Below are positions 8,894 through 17,126 of a DNA stretch of 64,000 bases, one piece after another. The notes under the pieces are model-generated. The model saw only the letters and a program-made list of their open reading frames with translations. It made no database searches and was not told the origin of the DNA. The translations under genes were made by a program, and so were the position numbers. Origin of the DNA: CAYUYV01 sp050331455 (GTDB lineage: Bacteria > Pseudomonadota > Alphaproteobacteria > JAJFIK01); contig JBHJGV010000006.1 in assembly GCA_050331455.1 (NCBI GenBank), positions 35,491 through 99,490 of the forward strand, written 5' to 3'. Each line of letters starts with the position of its first letter. Positions within the stretch are counted from its first letter, which is position 1.

Positions 8894-9250
8894 ATGGAAT
8901 TCGACGCCCCCGATCTTTACGACCGCCTGGAGCGGTCCGGTCCCGCCGAATGGGACGAGGCCGGCCTCGGGCTCATTGCCATGAACAAGGAAGGCGATGT
9001 CCTGCGCTACAACGCCCATGAGAGCAAATTGGCCGGTCTTTCGGAGGCCACAGTGCTGGGCCGCCACTTCTTCACCGATGTCGCACCGTGCACGAACAAC
9101 TTTCTGATCGCCTCCCGCTATGAGGAGGACGAGGAACTCGACGAGGTGGTCGACTATGTCTTCACGGTGCGCATGAAAGCCCGTGCCGTAAAGCTGCGTA
9201 TGCTGAAGAAAGCCGACTCCGAGACCATGTATCTGGTGGTCAAGGACTGA
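8894..9250 (+). CDS. Photoactive yellow protein (PYP)-like PAS photosensor
   Basis: 118 residues forming one PAS domain, close in length to the 125-residue PYP. Against the known PYP sequence, the chromophore cysteine is kept: FFTDVAPCTNN has Cys66 at the position of Cys69. Tyr39 and Glu43 (in YNAHE) match Tyr42 and Glu46, which hydrogen-bond the p-coumaric acid phenolate, with the same 27-residue spacing from Tyr to Cys. Met94 and VKLRMLKKA match the end of PYP. Two pocket residues differ: Thr50 is Ala47 and Arg52 is Leu49. AAGGGAAC precedes the ATG. A diguanylate cyclase gene follows 74 bases later. Whether it binds a chromophore cannot be told from sequence; no tyrosine ammonia-lyase or coumaroyl-CoA ligase gene lies in this window. 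Confidence 0.85.
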   Translation: MEFDAPDLYDRLERSGPAEWDEAGLGLIAMNKEGDVLRYNAHESKLAGLSEATVLGRHFFTDVAPCTNNFLIASRYEEDEELDEVVDYVFTVRMKARAVKLRMLKKADSETMYLVVKD

Positions 9251-9324
9251 GGGACCCGAATTCTCGGAGCCTTTGCCGTCAAGGCGGCTCTCTTCAACGA
9301 TCAGTACGAAACGGCAAGGCAGAT

Positions 9325-10623
9325 ATGACGACAGACCTTGAAGCCGAACACGAAGCTCTTCTGCAGTTTCTGTATCTCTGCCCGGTCGGCATCGTACAGA
9401 TCGACCTCCACGGCGTGATCGAACTGGCCAATCCGGCGGCAACGCGTCTGCTCATGCCGATCACCCCGAATGGCCAACTCGTCAATCTTTTCGATGTGCT
9501 CAGCAATGTCATGCCGGAGATCCGCTCCCTGTCCGATGCCATGGACCGCAAGCGCGGCGTGGTGTGCCAGGGCCGGGAAATCGATCTTGGACAGGTCGTC
9601 GGTGAGAAGAAGCGGGCTTGCTGGATTTCCCTCTCGGTGATCCGCATTGCCCAGAAGCGACAGATGGCGATCCTCCACGACATCACCGAACTCGTTCAGG
9701 AGCGCGAGGCCCATCTTTGGAAATCAGCCTATCTGGACACGATTTTCCGCAGCGTGAAGGATTACGCCATCTTCACGCTCGACCGGACCGGCCATGTGGA
9801 AGGCTGGAACGACTCCGTCAAGCACTTGCTCAATTTAGAAGCCGAGGAAACCGTCGGCCGGCCTTTCGACCAGTTCTGGGACGCGGAAGTCGGCAAGACC
9901 ATGTCCGCCGATACTCTCCTCCAGATCGCGCAGCAATCGGGGTCGGCCAGCGCCTCCGGGTGGCAGCAGCGCAAGGACGGATCCAATTACTGGGCCGACT
10001 GCATCATCAGTGCTTTGACCGTCAAGGACGAGCCGCGGCAATCCTATACGGTCATTATGCGGGACATGACCCAGTGGAAGACGAATGAGGATCGTCTGAT
10101 CCAGCTCGCGACCACGGATTTCCTGACCGGCCTCACCAATCGCCGCAGCTTCCTGCAAAAAGTGGACGAGGCGCTGAAAGAGCGGGCCGGGACGGACGCG
10201 CCGAGCACTCTTGCAGTCATGGATATCGACAATCTGCGACAGATCAACGATACGCTCGGCCACAAGAAAGGGGACGAGGTAATCAAGGCCGTCGCCCATG
10301 TCATTCTGCGCGAGACCGGTTCTGTCGGGGTCGCCGGGCGGCTCGGCGGCGAGGAATTCGCCATCATGTTCCCTGGACAGACCATCGAGGCCATTCAGGC
10401 GACCATGCAACGGATCCAGGAGGCCGCTTCGGCCGTGGACCCGAGCCTTGATGTGTCCCTTTCCATCGGCATGGCGGACACCCAGGCCGGAGGCAGCGCC
10501 GAGGACACCCTGTTCCAAAGGGCGGAAATCGCCATGTCACGGGCCAAAGCCCAGGGGCAGCGGCAGGTGGTCGCTTTCGATCCCGGCATCGACGACCCGA
10601 CTGTCGCCTCGTCCGTCGCCTGA
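9325..10623 (+). CDS. PAS-PAS-GGDEF diguanylate cyclase
   Basis: 432 residues, cytoplasmic, with no signal or membrane segment. A first PAS-like domain spans about 8-122 (CPVGIVQIDLHGVIELANPAA), followed by a linking helix, a second PAS domain at about 135-255 (DYAIFTLDRTGHVEGWNDSV, ending YTVIMRDMTQWK), and a GGDEF domain at about 260-420. The active-site loop is RLGGEEF (341-345), competent for c-di-GMP synthesis, preceded by DFLTGLTNRRSF and the metal-site MDIDNLRQINDTLGH. The RxxD inhibitory site expected about five residues before the loop is absent. It follows the PYP-like gene closely on the same strand, suggesting that the small photosensor-like protein feeds this enzyme. Confidence 0.93.
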   Translation: MTTDLEAEHEALLQFLYLCPVGIVQIDLHGVIELANPAATRLLMPITPNGQLVNLFDVLSNVMPEIRSLSDAMDRKRGVVCQGREIDLGQVVGEKKRACWISLSVIRIAQKRQMAILHDITELVQEREAHLWKSAYLDTIFRSVKDYAIFTLDRTGHVEGWNDSVKHLLNLEAEETVGRPFDQFWDAEVGKTMSADTLLQIAQQSGSASASGWQQRKDGSNYWADCIISALTVKDEPRQSYTVIMRDMTQWKTNEDRLIQLATTDFLTGLTNRRSFLQKVDEALKERAGTDAPSTLAVMDIDNLRQINDTLGHKKGDEVIKAVAHVILRETGSVGVAGRLGGEEFAIMFPGQTIEAIQATMQRIQEAASAVDPSLDVSLSIGMADTQAGGSAEDTLFQRAEIAMSRAKAQGQRQVVAFDPGIDDPTVASSVA

Positions 10624-10650
10624 CAGTCCTCCGGATCGGCGACCTTCAGG

Positions 10651-11259
10651 TCAGGTGCCGTCGCGTTCATAGGCGAGGACCCACAGGTCCCGCCAGGACA
10701 CGTCTTGTTCGGTGCGGATCTGCCAGCGCCAAGTGAGCGAGTTGGGCGCGATGTTTTCCCAGACCATACGCCTTTGCGGATCGTTGCCGTTCCGGCGCTC
10801 CAGCGTGAGGATGAACCGGTCCCCCTGGCGTCCGCCGGTGAAGGGCAGATAGCCCCCTTCATTGTCGATCCACAACTGACGCCATTCGCGTTGACCCATG
10901 TGATAGGTCGAGAGGCTCATGCCGCGCAGGGGCAAACCGGGGCTGCCGTCAAACGCTTCCAGCACACCGCACCCGCCCAGGACCGGGCGGATCGTATTGC
11001 GGCCCTGCATGGCCTGGTCCGTGTCCGGATCGGTCCACCGGACGGTCCAGGTGCCGAGCCAGAAATCGAGATCCCGGTGGCGGGCGCTGGAGCAGAAAGT
11101 GCTTTCGGGCACAGCCGCAAAGCCGGGATCGGTGCCACCCATCCCGGTGTTCCGGCCTTGAGACACGGTGCTGCAGGCTCCCAGGGCGAAGGTCAGCATC
11201 AGGGGGAGAAAGGATGGCATCAGGCGCCGCCGGGCGCCGGGGTCCGTTCGGTTTTCCAT
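10651..11259 (-). CDS. Lipoprotein, DUF1579-like fold
   Basis: 202 residues. The signal segment SFLPLMLTFALGAC ends in a lipobox (LGAC). The mature part contains HRDLDFWLGTWTVRW, then a GRNTIRPVLGGCGVLEAFDG segment and repeated tryptophan-containing strands (ENIAPNSLTWRWQIR), the pattern of the DUF1579/lipocalin-like barrel group. Function unknown. GTGAGGG precedes the ATG at 11259. The gene starts 25 bases after the aquaporin stop codon, so the two are probably one transcript. Confidence 0.75.
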   Translation of the reverse strand: MENRTDPGARRRLMPSFLPLMLTFALGACSTVSQGRNTGMGGTDPGFAAVPESTFCSSARHRDLDFWLGTWTVRWTDPDTDQAMQGRNTIRPVLGGCGVLEAFDGSPGLPLRGMSLSTYHMGQREWRQLWIDNEGGYLPFTGGRQGDRFILTLERRNGNDPQRRMVWENIAPNSLTWRWQIRTEQDVSWRDLWVLAYERDGT

Positions 11260-11284
11260 GGGTACCCTCACGGCGTCGGTTCTG

Positions 11285-11971
11285 TCAGGCCCCATCATCT
11301 TCGGCCAGAAGATGCCCAAAGGCAATCCAGGCGAGGCAGGCGCCCAGAAGCTGGGCCGCTATGAAGGCCGGCATATGGGCCGGCAAGATGCCCGTAAAGG
11401 TATCCGTGATCGTCCGTGCCACGGTGACGGCCGGATTGGCGAAGGACGTGGAGGCCGTGAACCAGATCGCGGAGGTGATGTAGAGCCCCACACCCGCTGC
11501 GATATGGGAGACGCCATAGCGCGCCAGGCCCAGAATGGTCGCCAGCAAACCGAATGTCGCGACGACCTCCGCGATCAGGAGTCCGGGGCTCGACCGGGCC
11601 GTGGCCGAGATCTGGATCAGGGGCTGATCGAACATGGCATGGGCGGCCAGGACACCGAGGCTCCCCGCCAGGACCTGTATCAGCACATAAAGAAGCGCAA
11701 GACCCGGAGCAATATCGCGGCGCAAGGCCATCACAAGGCTGACAGCCGGATTGAAATGGGCGCCGGAAATCGGTGCGAAAATCAGGATCAAGACTGTCAG
11801 CAACATGCCTGTCGCAATGGCATTGGCGAGAAGCGCAAGCGCATCATTCGGCCCGGCCAAGGCCTTGGCCATGATGCCGGACCCGACGATCCCCGCCAGA
11901 AGAAAGAAGGTGCCAAGCGCTTCGGCGAGCAGGCGCCGCGACAGGTTGGGTGTTTGCTGTCGATCTGCCAT
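11285..11971 (-). CDS. MIP-family aquaporin / glycerol-facilitator-like channel
   Basis: 228 residues with six membrane segments and the two half-helix signature motifs of the family: FNPAVS in the first half and ANPAVT in the second. The protein opens with LAEALGTFFLLAGIVGSGIMA, typical of MIP channels. The first-half loop reads ISGAHFNPAV and the selectivity residues are not obviously those of GlpF; relatives are found in arsenic operons and elsewhere, so the solute (water, small neutral solutes, arsenite) is open. The ATG at 11971 follows GGGGGAACC. A lipoprotein gene follows directly. Confidence 0.9.
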   Translation of the reverse strand: MADRQQTPNLSRRLLAEALGTFFLLAGIVGSGIMAKALAGPNDALALLANAIATGMLLTVLILIFAPISGAHFNPAVSLVMALRRDIAPGLALLYVLIQVLAGSLGVLAAHAMFDQPLIQISATARSSPGLLIAEVVATFGLLATILGLARYGVSHIAAGVGLYITSAIWFTASTSFANPAVTVARTITDTFTGILPAHMPAFIAAQLLGACLAWIAFGHLLAEDDGA

Positions 11972-12098
11972 GACGGTTCCCCCACACATTCAGACCGCGG
12001 TTTTGGGTCTTTGACGGTTTCGGGTCTTTGGCGGAGCATGGCTTGCGCGCCACGACCCCGCACCCGTTCCAATCTGGTTCGCTTCCCGTTGCTTATAC

Positions 12099-12132
12099 GA
12101 AAAAGAAAAGGCCACCCAAAGGGCGGCCTTTT
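12099..12132 (-). terminator. Rho-independent terminator of the sdh operon
   Basis: On the minus strand a stem of AAAAGGCC plus GGG pairs with CCC plus GGCCTTTT (12106-12132, one internal mismatch, AAA/TTT loop) and is followed by CTTTTTCG. It lies 24 bases past the sdhB stop codon. Confidence 0.88.
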
Positions 12133-12155
12133 CCAACCGGGTCGTTTCGGGAAGG

Positions 12156-12950
12156 TCACAGCACGCGTTCGGCCATCATTTTCTTGATCTCCGCGATGGC
12201 CTTGGCCGGGTTGAGGCCCTTGGGGCAGACATTCGCGCAGTTCATGATCGTGTGGCAGCGATAAAGGCGGAACGGGTCCTCCAGATCGTCAAGGCGCTTG
12301 CCCGTCGCCTCGTCCCGGCTGTCGATCAGCCAACGATAGGCTTGGAGCAGCACGGCCGGACCCAGGTAGCGGTCGCCATTCCACCAATAGCTGGGGCAGG
12401 AGGTCTGGCAGCAGAAGCACAGAATGCACTCATAGAGGCCGTCGAGCTTTTCCCGGTCGTCCCGGCTCTGCGTCCACTCCTTTTCCGGCAGCGGCGTTTC
12501 CGTCTGCAGCCAGGGCTCGATCGACCGGTACTGGGCATAGACATGCTTCAGATCCGGCACGAGATCCTTCACCACCGGCATGTGGGGCAGCGGATAGACC
12601 GAAATCGAACCCGACACGTCTTCAATGGATTTCGTGCAGGCCAGGGTGTTCTGGCCGTCGATATTCATGGCGCAGGACCCGCACACCCCTTCCCGGCAGG
12701 ACCGGCGGAATGTCAGGGTCGAGTCCATTTCATTTTTGATCTTGATGAGCGCGTCGAGCACCATGGGCCCGCAATGATCAAGATCCACATCATAGGTATC
12801 GGCTTTCGGGTTTTCCCCGTTTTCCGGATCCCAACGGTAGACCTTGAATTGTTTGGTCCGGTTGGGCTTCGTCCCGTCCTTGCGAAGGGGCGCCGTGTGA
12901 TGCGCCCCCTTCTTGACCTGGGAATTCCGGGGAAGTGTGAGTTCGACCAT
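12156..12950 (-). CDS. sdhB: Succinate dehydrogenase iron-sulfur subunit
   Basis: 264 residues. Carries the three iron-sulfur centres of complex II: SCREGVCGSC with a later C in NTLAC (2Fe-2S), CILCFCCQTSC (4Fe-4S), and CHTIMNCANVCPKG (3Fe-4S). It passes electrons from the flavin of SdhA to ubiquinone at the membrane anchor. It is the last gene of sdhCDAB, starting about 30 bases after sdhA ends, and is followed by a clear terminator. Confidence 0.98.
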   Translation of the reverse strand: MVELTLPRNSQVKKGAHHTAPLRKDGTKPNRTKQFKVYRWDPENGENPKADTYDVDLDHCGPMVLDALIKIKNEMDSTLTFRRSCREGVCGSCAMNIDGQNTLACTKSIEDVSGSISVYPLPHMPVVKDLVPDLKHVYAQYRSIEPWLQTETPLPEKEWTQSRDDREKLDGLYECILCFCCQTSCPSYWWNGDRYLGPAVLLQAYRWLIDSRDEATGKRLDDLEDPFRLYRCHTIMNCANVCPKGLNPAKAIAEIKKMMAERVL

Positions 12951-12980
12951 CGTTTGCGTCCTTACCTTCCGTGTTCCCGA

Positions 12981-14765
12981 TCAATACACCCGCGCCTTGG
13001 GCGGGAAATACTGAACATCATTGGTCAGGGTGTGGTTGTGCACCGGGCGGTAATCGATTGAGGCCTCCTCACCCGTGAACCAGGTGAGGGTATGCTTCAT
13101 CCACTTTTCATCGTCCCGGTCCGGATAGTCTTCGCGGGCATGGGCGCCCCGGCTTTCCGTCCGGTTGGCCGCCGCAAACATGGAACAGATCGACTGGGAC
13201 ATCAGGTTGTCAAATTCCAGCGTCTCCATCAGGTCCGAGTTCCAGATCATGGACCGGTCCGAAACGCGGATATCGTCGATACCGTTGTAGATGTCTCCGA
13301 TCTGGGCCTTGCCTTCGTCCAGGGTCGACTGAGTCCGGAACACAGCGCATTTGCTCTGCATGACCTGCTGCATGCCCAAGCGCAGATCCGATGTGGGGGT
13401 GCCGCCGCTGGCATAACGAAAGCGATCGAGCCGGTCGAGGGCGTTCTGACCCGCATCGGCCGGAAGATCCGGTTGGGATGCGCCCGGCTCCAGCGTCTCC
13501 GCGCAGCGCAGGCCCACGGCCCGACCGAAGACCACGAGATCGATCAGGGAGTTCGAACCGAGCCGGTTTGCGCCGTGCACGGACACGCAGCCGGCCTCGC
13601 CCACGGCCATGACACCCGGCACCACATGGTTGGGATTGCCGTCTTTCAGGGTGACGACTTCGCCGTGATAATTGGTCGGGATACCGCCCATATTGTAATG
13701 GACCGTCGGCAGAACCGGGATCGGATCCTTGGTGATGTCGACGCCGGAGAAAATTCGGGCCGTTTCGGTGATGCCCGGCAGGCGCTCGGCCAGGATCTTC
13801 GGGTCGATATGATCCAGATGCAGGTTGATGTGATCCTTGTTCGGACCGACACCCCGCCCTTCGGCGATTTCCAGCGTCATGGAGCGCGAGACCACGTCCC
13901 GAGAGGCCAGATCCTTCGCCGATGGGGCATAGCGTTCCATGAAACGCTCGCCTTCGGCATTGGTGAGATAACCACCCTCGCCGCGGGCGCCCTCGGTGAT
14001 CAGCACACCTGCGCCATAGACACCGGTGGGATGGAATTGAGTGAATTCCATATCCTGGAGGGGATAGCCGGCCCGGAGCATCATGCCGCCGCCGTCACCG
14101 GTGGAGGTGTGGGCCGAAGTACAGGAGAAATAGGCCCGACCATATCCGCCCGTCGCGAGGACCGTGCGCTGGGCGCGGAAGCGGTGGATGGACCCATCGT
14201 CCAGATCCCAGGCCATCAGCCCACGGCACACGCCCTGGTCATCGAAGATCAGGTCAAGCGCGAAATACTCCACATAGAATTCGGCGTTGTTGCGCAGGGA
14301 TTGGCCGTAAAGCGTATGAAGGATCGCATGGCCCGTCCGGTCGGCGGCGGCACAGGTCCGCTGAACCTGACCCTGGCCGAAGTTCCGGGTCATGCCGCCA
14401 AAGGCCCGCTGGTAAATCTTACCCTCTTGCGTCCGCGAAAACGGCACGCCGAAATGCTCAAGCTCGTAGACTGCTGCGGGTGCGTTCCGGCACAGATACT
14501 CGATGGAGTCCTGGTCGCCCAGCCAATCCGACCCTTTCACGGTGTCGTACATGTGCCAGCGCCAGTCATCCTCACTCATATTGCCAAGGGCGGCGGAAAT
14601 TCCACCCTGCGCCGCGACGGTGTGGCTGCGGGTTGGGAAGACCTTGGTGATATTCGCCGTTTTCAGACCGGCCTGGGCACAGCCCAGAGTCGCGCGAAGG
14701 CCGGATCCGCCGGCACCGACGACGACGACGTCATAGGTGTGGTCGATAATGTCATAGGCCGCCAT
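12981..14765 (-). CDS. sdhA: Succinate dehydrogenase flavoprotein subunit
   Basis: 594 residues. The FAD-binding GAGGSGLRA motif is near the N-terminus, and the covalent-FAD histidine is in TRSHTVAAQGGISAALGN. Substrate and active-site segments QFHPTGVYGAGVLITEGARG and GANRLGSNSLIDLVVFGRA are intact, and the C-terminus ends in YFPPKARVY as in typical SdhA. It oxidises succinate to fumarate on the cytoplasmic side of the inner membrane. Part of sdhCDAB, 12 bases after sdhD. Confidence 0.98.
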   Translation of the reverse strand: MAAYDIIDHTYDVVVVGAGGSGLRATLGCAQAGLKTANITKVFPTRSHTVAAQGGISAALGNMSEDDWRWHMYDTVKGSDWLGDQDSIEYLCRNAPAAVYELEHFGVPFSRTQEGKIYQRAFGGMTRNFGQGQVQRTCAAADRTGHAILHTLYGQSLRNNAEFYVEYFALDLIFDDQGVCRGLMAWDLDDGSIHRFRAQRTVLATGGYGRAYFSCTSAHTSTGDGGGMMLRAGYPLQDMEFTQFHPTGVYGAGVLITEGARGEGGYLTNAEGERFMERYAPSAKDLASRDVVSRSMTLEIAEGRGVGPNKDHINLHLDHIDPKILAERLPGITETARIFSGVDITKDPIPVLPTVHYNMGGIPTNYHGEVVTLKDGNPNHVVPGVMAVGEAGCVSVHGANRLGSNSLIDLVVFGRAVGLRCAETLEPGASQPDLPADAGQNALDRLDRFRYASGGTPTSDLRLGMQQVMQSKCAVFRTQSTLDEGKAQIGDIYNGIDDIRVSDRSMIWNSDLMETLEFDNLMSQSICSMFAAANRTESRGAHAREDYPDRDDEKWMKHTLTWFTGEEASIDYRPVHNHTLTNDVQYFPPKARVY

Positions 14766-14777
14766 GGAGGACCCCTT

Positions 14778-15161
14778 TCACGACAAGCTAATTTTCAGAA
14801 TGGAGAAGATCGCCGCGGCGCCGGTGCCGTAGACAGCAAAGCTGATCAGCAGCAGAAGCGCCACGCGCGTCCCCTCCTTCACAATGTAATCCTCGATCAC
14901 CACCTGCAGCCCCAGGCGCATGTGGTGGAACGCCGCGATGACGAACAAGGCCATCAGGATACTGACGAGCGGCGTTTTCAAATAGGCGATCATGGTGTCG
15001 TAGTCGGCTCCCGCGTAGGCAACCATGGAGGCGACAAACCAGATGACCAGCGGCACGAGGGCGATGGCCGTGGTGCGCTGAACAATCCAGTGATTGACGC
15101 CGTCTTTCGCGGAGCCGAGACCGCGTGCATTGCGCAGGGGGGTTCTCAGGTCACTCATCAT
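14778..15161 (-). CDS. sdhD: Succinate dehydrogenase membrane anchor subunit
   Basis: 127 residues with three membrane helices (ALVPLVIWFVASMVAY, SILMALFVIAAFHHMRLGL, VALLLLISFAVYGTGAAAIF). The haem-ligand region HHMRLGLQVVIEDY and the opening GSAKDGVNHWIVQRTTAIAL are typical of alphaproteobacterial SdhD. Two consecutive ATG codons exist (15161 and 15158); the first overlaps the sdhC stop as ATGA, implying coupled translation. Confidence 0.95.
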   Translation of the reverse strand: MMSDLRTPLRNARGLGSAKDGVNHWIVQRTTAIALVPLVIWFVASMVAYAGADYDTMIAYLKTPLVSILMALFVIAAFHHMRLGLQVVIEDYIVKEGTRVALLLLISFAVYGTGAAAIFSILKISLS

Positions 15162-15577
15162 GCACCTCCCATGCCCATGTAAGCCGCGATCCACAGGATA
15201 ACGGTCAAAATGCCCGCCGCCGCGAAGACAAAGAGGCCGGAATTGCGGGAGGTGGCAAGATCGAAACCGGCGCCTGTGTCCCAGAACAGGTGCCGGATCC
15301 CGTTGAGCATGTGATAGATCAGCGACGCGGTGAAGCCGAAGAGCATGAGCTGACCGATCAGGCTGGAGATAAATCCGGCGAAAACGGCGTAGGCTTCGGG
15401 TCCGGTCGCCGCGGCCACAAGCCACCAGGTCAGGAGCAGCGCGCCGACGGCATTGCCGACGCCACTCGCACGGTGGGCGATGGACGTCGCCATGGTGACA
15501 TGCCACCGCCAGATCTGAAGGTGGGGCGACAGGGGGCGGTTGACCGGCCGTCCTCCCGTCATCGACGTCTGTGCCAT
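15158..15577 (-). CDS. sdhC: Succinate dehydrogenase cytochrome b556 subunit
   Basis: 139 residues, three membrane helices. The signature RPLSPHLQIWRW is followed by SIAHRASGVGNAVG, and the second helix contains the haem-binding histidine in LIYHMLNGIRHLFWD. With SdhD it anchors complex II and forms the quinone site. It is the first gene of the operon; AGAGGA lies 8 bases before the ATG. Confidence 0.96.
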   Translation of the reverse strand: MAQTSMTGGRPVNRPLSPHLQIWRWHVTMATSIAHRASGVGNAVGALLLTWWLVAAATGPEAYAVFAGFISSLIGQLMLFGFTASLIYHMLNGIRHLFWDTGAGFDLATSRNSGLFVFAAAGILTVILWIAAYMGMGGA

Positions 15578-15896
15578 TCGTTAATCCTCTCTCCACGCGG
15601 TCCTGGCTGTGCCGTGGTCCCACGACGCCGGGCAGAACCGCCTGTTTCTTTAAAATGTGTCGGAAAAGTCGGCCCCGGTAAGGGACCGCTTCACCACAAC
15701 GCACAAGCACGCGACCAGGACCTCGAACCAACAATCCCGCAAACCTGGCGAACCGAGCCCCATGGCCCGCAAGCCGGGGACCCCTCTCCCCTCACCGAAA
15801 GGCCTATAAGTCGGGGCGGAGTGTAGGCGCCGCACTGGCAGTGTCAATTTCGCCGCGCGTCGCATCGCAAAGGGGGCATGACGCGCCGGGACGGGC
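15578..15896. other. sdh operon upstream region
   Basis: 319 bases between mesaconyl-CoA hydratase and sdhC, both on the minus strand. An AT-rich stretch (TTTTAAAG on the minus strand near 15650) is the best promoter candidate for sdh, but I cannot define boxes. No reading frame here looks real. Confidence 0.5.
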
Positions 15897-16964
15897 TCAG
15901 CGGCGGGGCATGATGACCCAGTAATCAAGGTCGAGGACAATCGCGCTGAGATAGCTGCCTTCGGGATCGCGATAGGGAAACGTTGCGCAGGGCAGATCCT
16001 TGGTCGCGACGAGGCGGAGCCGCAGCGCGCCGGCATCCGAGCGTCCCGGCAGGGGTGCCTTGTCGAGAACCTCCGACCACGCATAGATGGTATCCCCGGC
16101 GAAGGACGGCGCCGCATGGCGCCCCCCATTGATGGCCGCCACGAGGCAGGCGTTGGCCAACCCGTTGAAGGACAGGGCCCGGGCCAGGGAAATGATGTGG
16201 CCGCCATAGATCAGCCGCCGGCCGAACCGCCCGGCCGCTTCCGTATGCTGGTTGAAGTGGACCTTCGCCGTGTTCTGATAGAGACGGGTGGCCTGCATGT
16301 GGTCGGCCTCTTCGAGGGTCATCCCGTCCACATGGTCGATCCGCTCGCCGATGGTGTAGTCATCCCACAGATGGGGCGATCCCGAGAGCCCCGTGTCGAA
16401 AACACTGAGATCAAGACCCGCGGGCAGTTTCAATTCGTCCGGCGCAACGGCGGGCTTGAGATCGGGAACATGGGCTGCCGGAGCCGGCGTGCCTTCGGTC
16501 CGCTTGCGCACCATCACCCAGCGGACGTAATCGAGAACGGTCTCGCCGCGCTGGTTCGTCCCCCTGGAGCGGACATAGACGACGCCGGTCTTGCCGTTGG
16601 AATTTTCCTTCAGGCCGATGACTTCGCTCTTCGCGGAGACCGTATCGCCGGGATAGAGCAACGCCTCGAACCGGGCTTGCGCATAGCCGAGATTGGCGAC
16701 CGCGTTCAGCGACACGTCCGGCACCGTTTTGCCGAATACCACATGGAACGCCAGCAGGTCATCGACCGGCGCCTGGGGCAGGCCGCAGACCCGCGCGAAG
16801 GCACTGGAAGACTGGAGGGCGAAACGCGATCCGTACAAAGAGGTGTAAAGCGCACATTCGCCCTCATGGACCGTCCGGGGTGTTGGATGCCGGATGGTCT
16901 CGCCGAGTTCGAAATCCTCGAAAAACCGACCTGGATTGGTTTTGCCCACATTCATAACCGTCAT
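15897..16964 (-). CDS. mch: Mesaconyl-CoA hydratase (MaoC family)
   Basis: 355 residues containing two hot-dog domains, the length of Rhodobacter Mch. It interconverts mesaconyl-CoA and beta-methylmalyl-CoA in the ethylmalonyl-CoA pathway. Near-signature segments are present: TNPGRFFEDFELGETI, YTSLYGSRFALQSS, FHVVFGKTVPDVSLNAVANL, LWDDYTIGERIDHVDGMT, ATRLYQNTAKVHFN and RRLIYGGHIISLARALSFNG. GGTGAG precedes the ATG. It lies between a CitE-like gene and sdhC on the same strand. Crotonyl-CoA carboxylase/reductase (ccr), the hallmark enzyme of the pathway, is not in this window. Confidence 0.93.
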   Translation of the reverse strand: MTVMNVGKTNPGRFFEDFELGETIRHPTPRTVHEGECALYTSLYGSRFALQSSSAFARVCGLPQAPVDDLLAFHVVFGKTVPDVSLNAVANLGYAQARFEALLYPGDTVSAKSEVIGLKENSNGKTGVVYVRSRGTNQRGETVLDYVRWVMVRKRTEGTPAPAAHVPDLKPAVAPDELKLPAGLDLSVFDTGLSGSPHLWDDYTIGERIDHVDGMTLEEADHMQATRLYQNTAKVHFNQHTEAAGRFGRRLIYGGHIISLARALSFNGLANACLVAAINGGRHAAPSFAGDTIYAWSEVLDKAPLPGRSDAGALRLRLVATKDLPCATFPYRDPEGSYLSAIVLDLDYWVIMPRR

Positions 16965-17074
16965 GATCGCTCACCCCAAACCGTTCTTGCCCACCGCTCT
17001 GGTCAACTGTCCTTGTTCGGAGGATCCCGGATCGGATGGCCCGGGACCTCAACGTCGTGGCGCGAAATCCTCCG

Positions 17075-17113
17075 GCCCCAAGCACCGGCCCCAAGCACCG
17101 ACCCCAAGCACCG
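17075..17113. repeat. Three tandem copies of a 13-bp unit
   Basis: GCCCCAAGCACCG occurs at 17075-17087 and 17088-17100, and with an A in place of the first G at 17101-17113. It lies just past the stop codon of the CitE-like gene in the spacer before mch, in DNA that probably does not code. Confidence 0.85.
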
Positions 17114-17126
17114 ACAATGACGCCCT

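Noticed and set aside
13092..15182. 696-residue plus-strand open frame opposite sdhA/sdhD
   Set aside because: Antisense shadow of clear sdhA and sdhD genes; His/Gly/Arg-rich composition typical of high-GC antisense frames.
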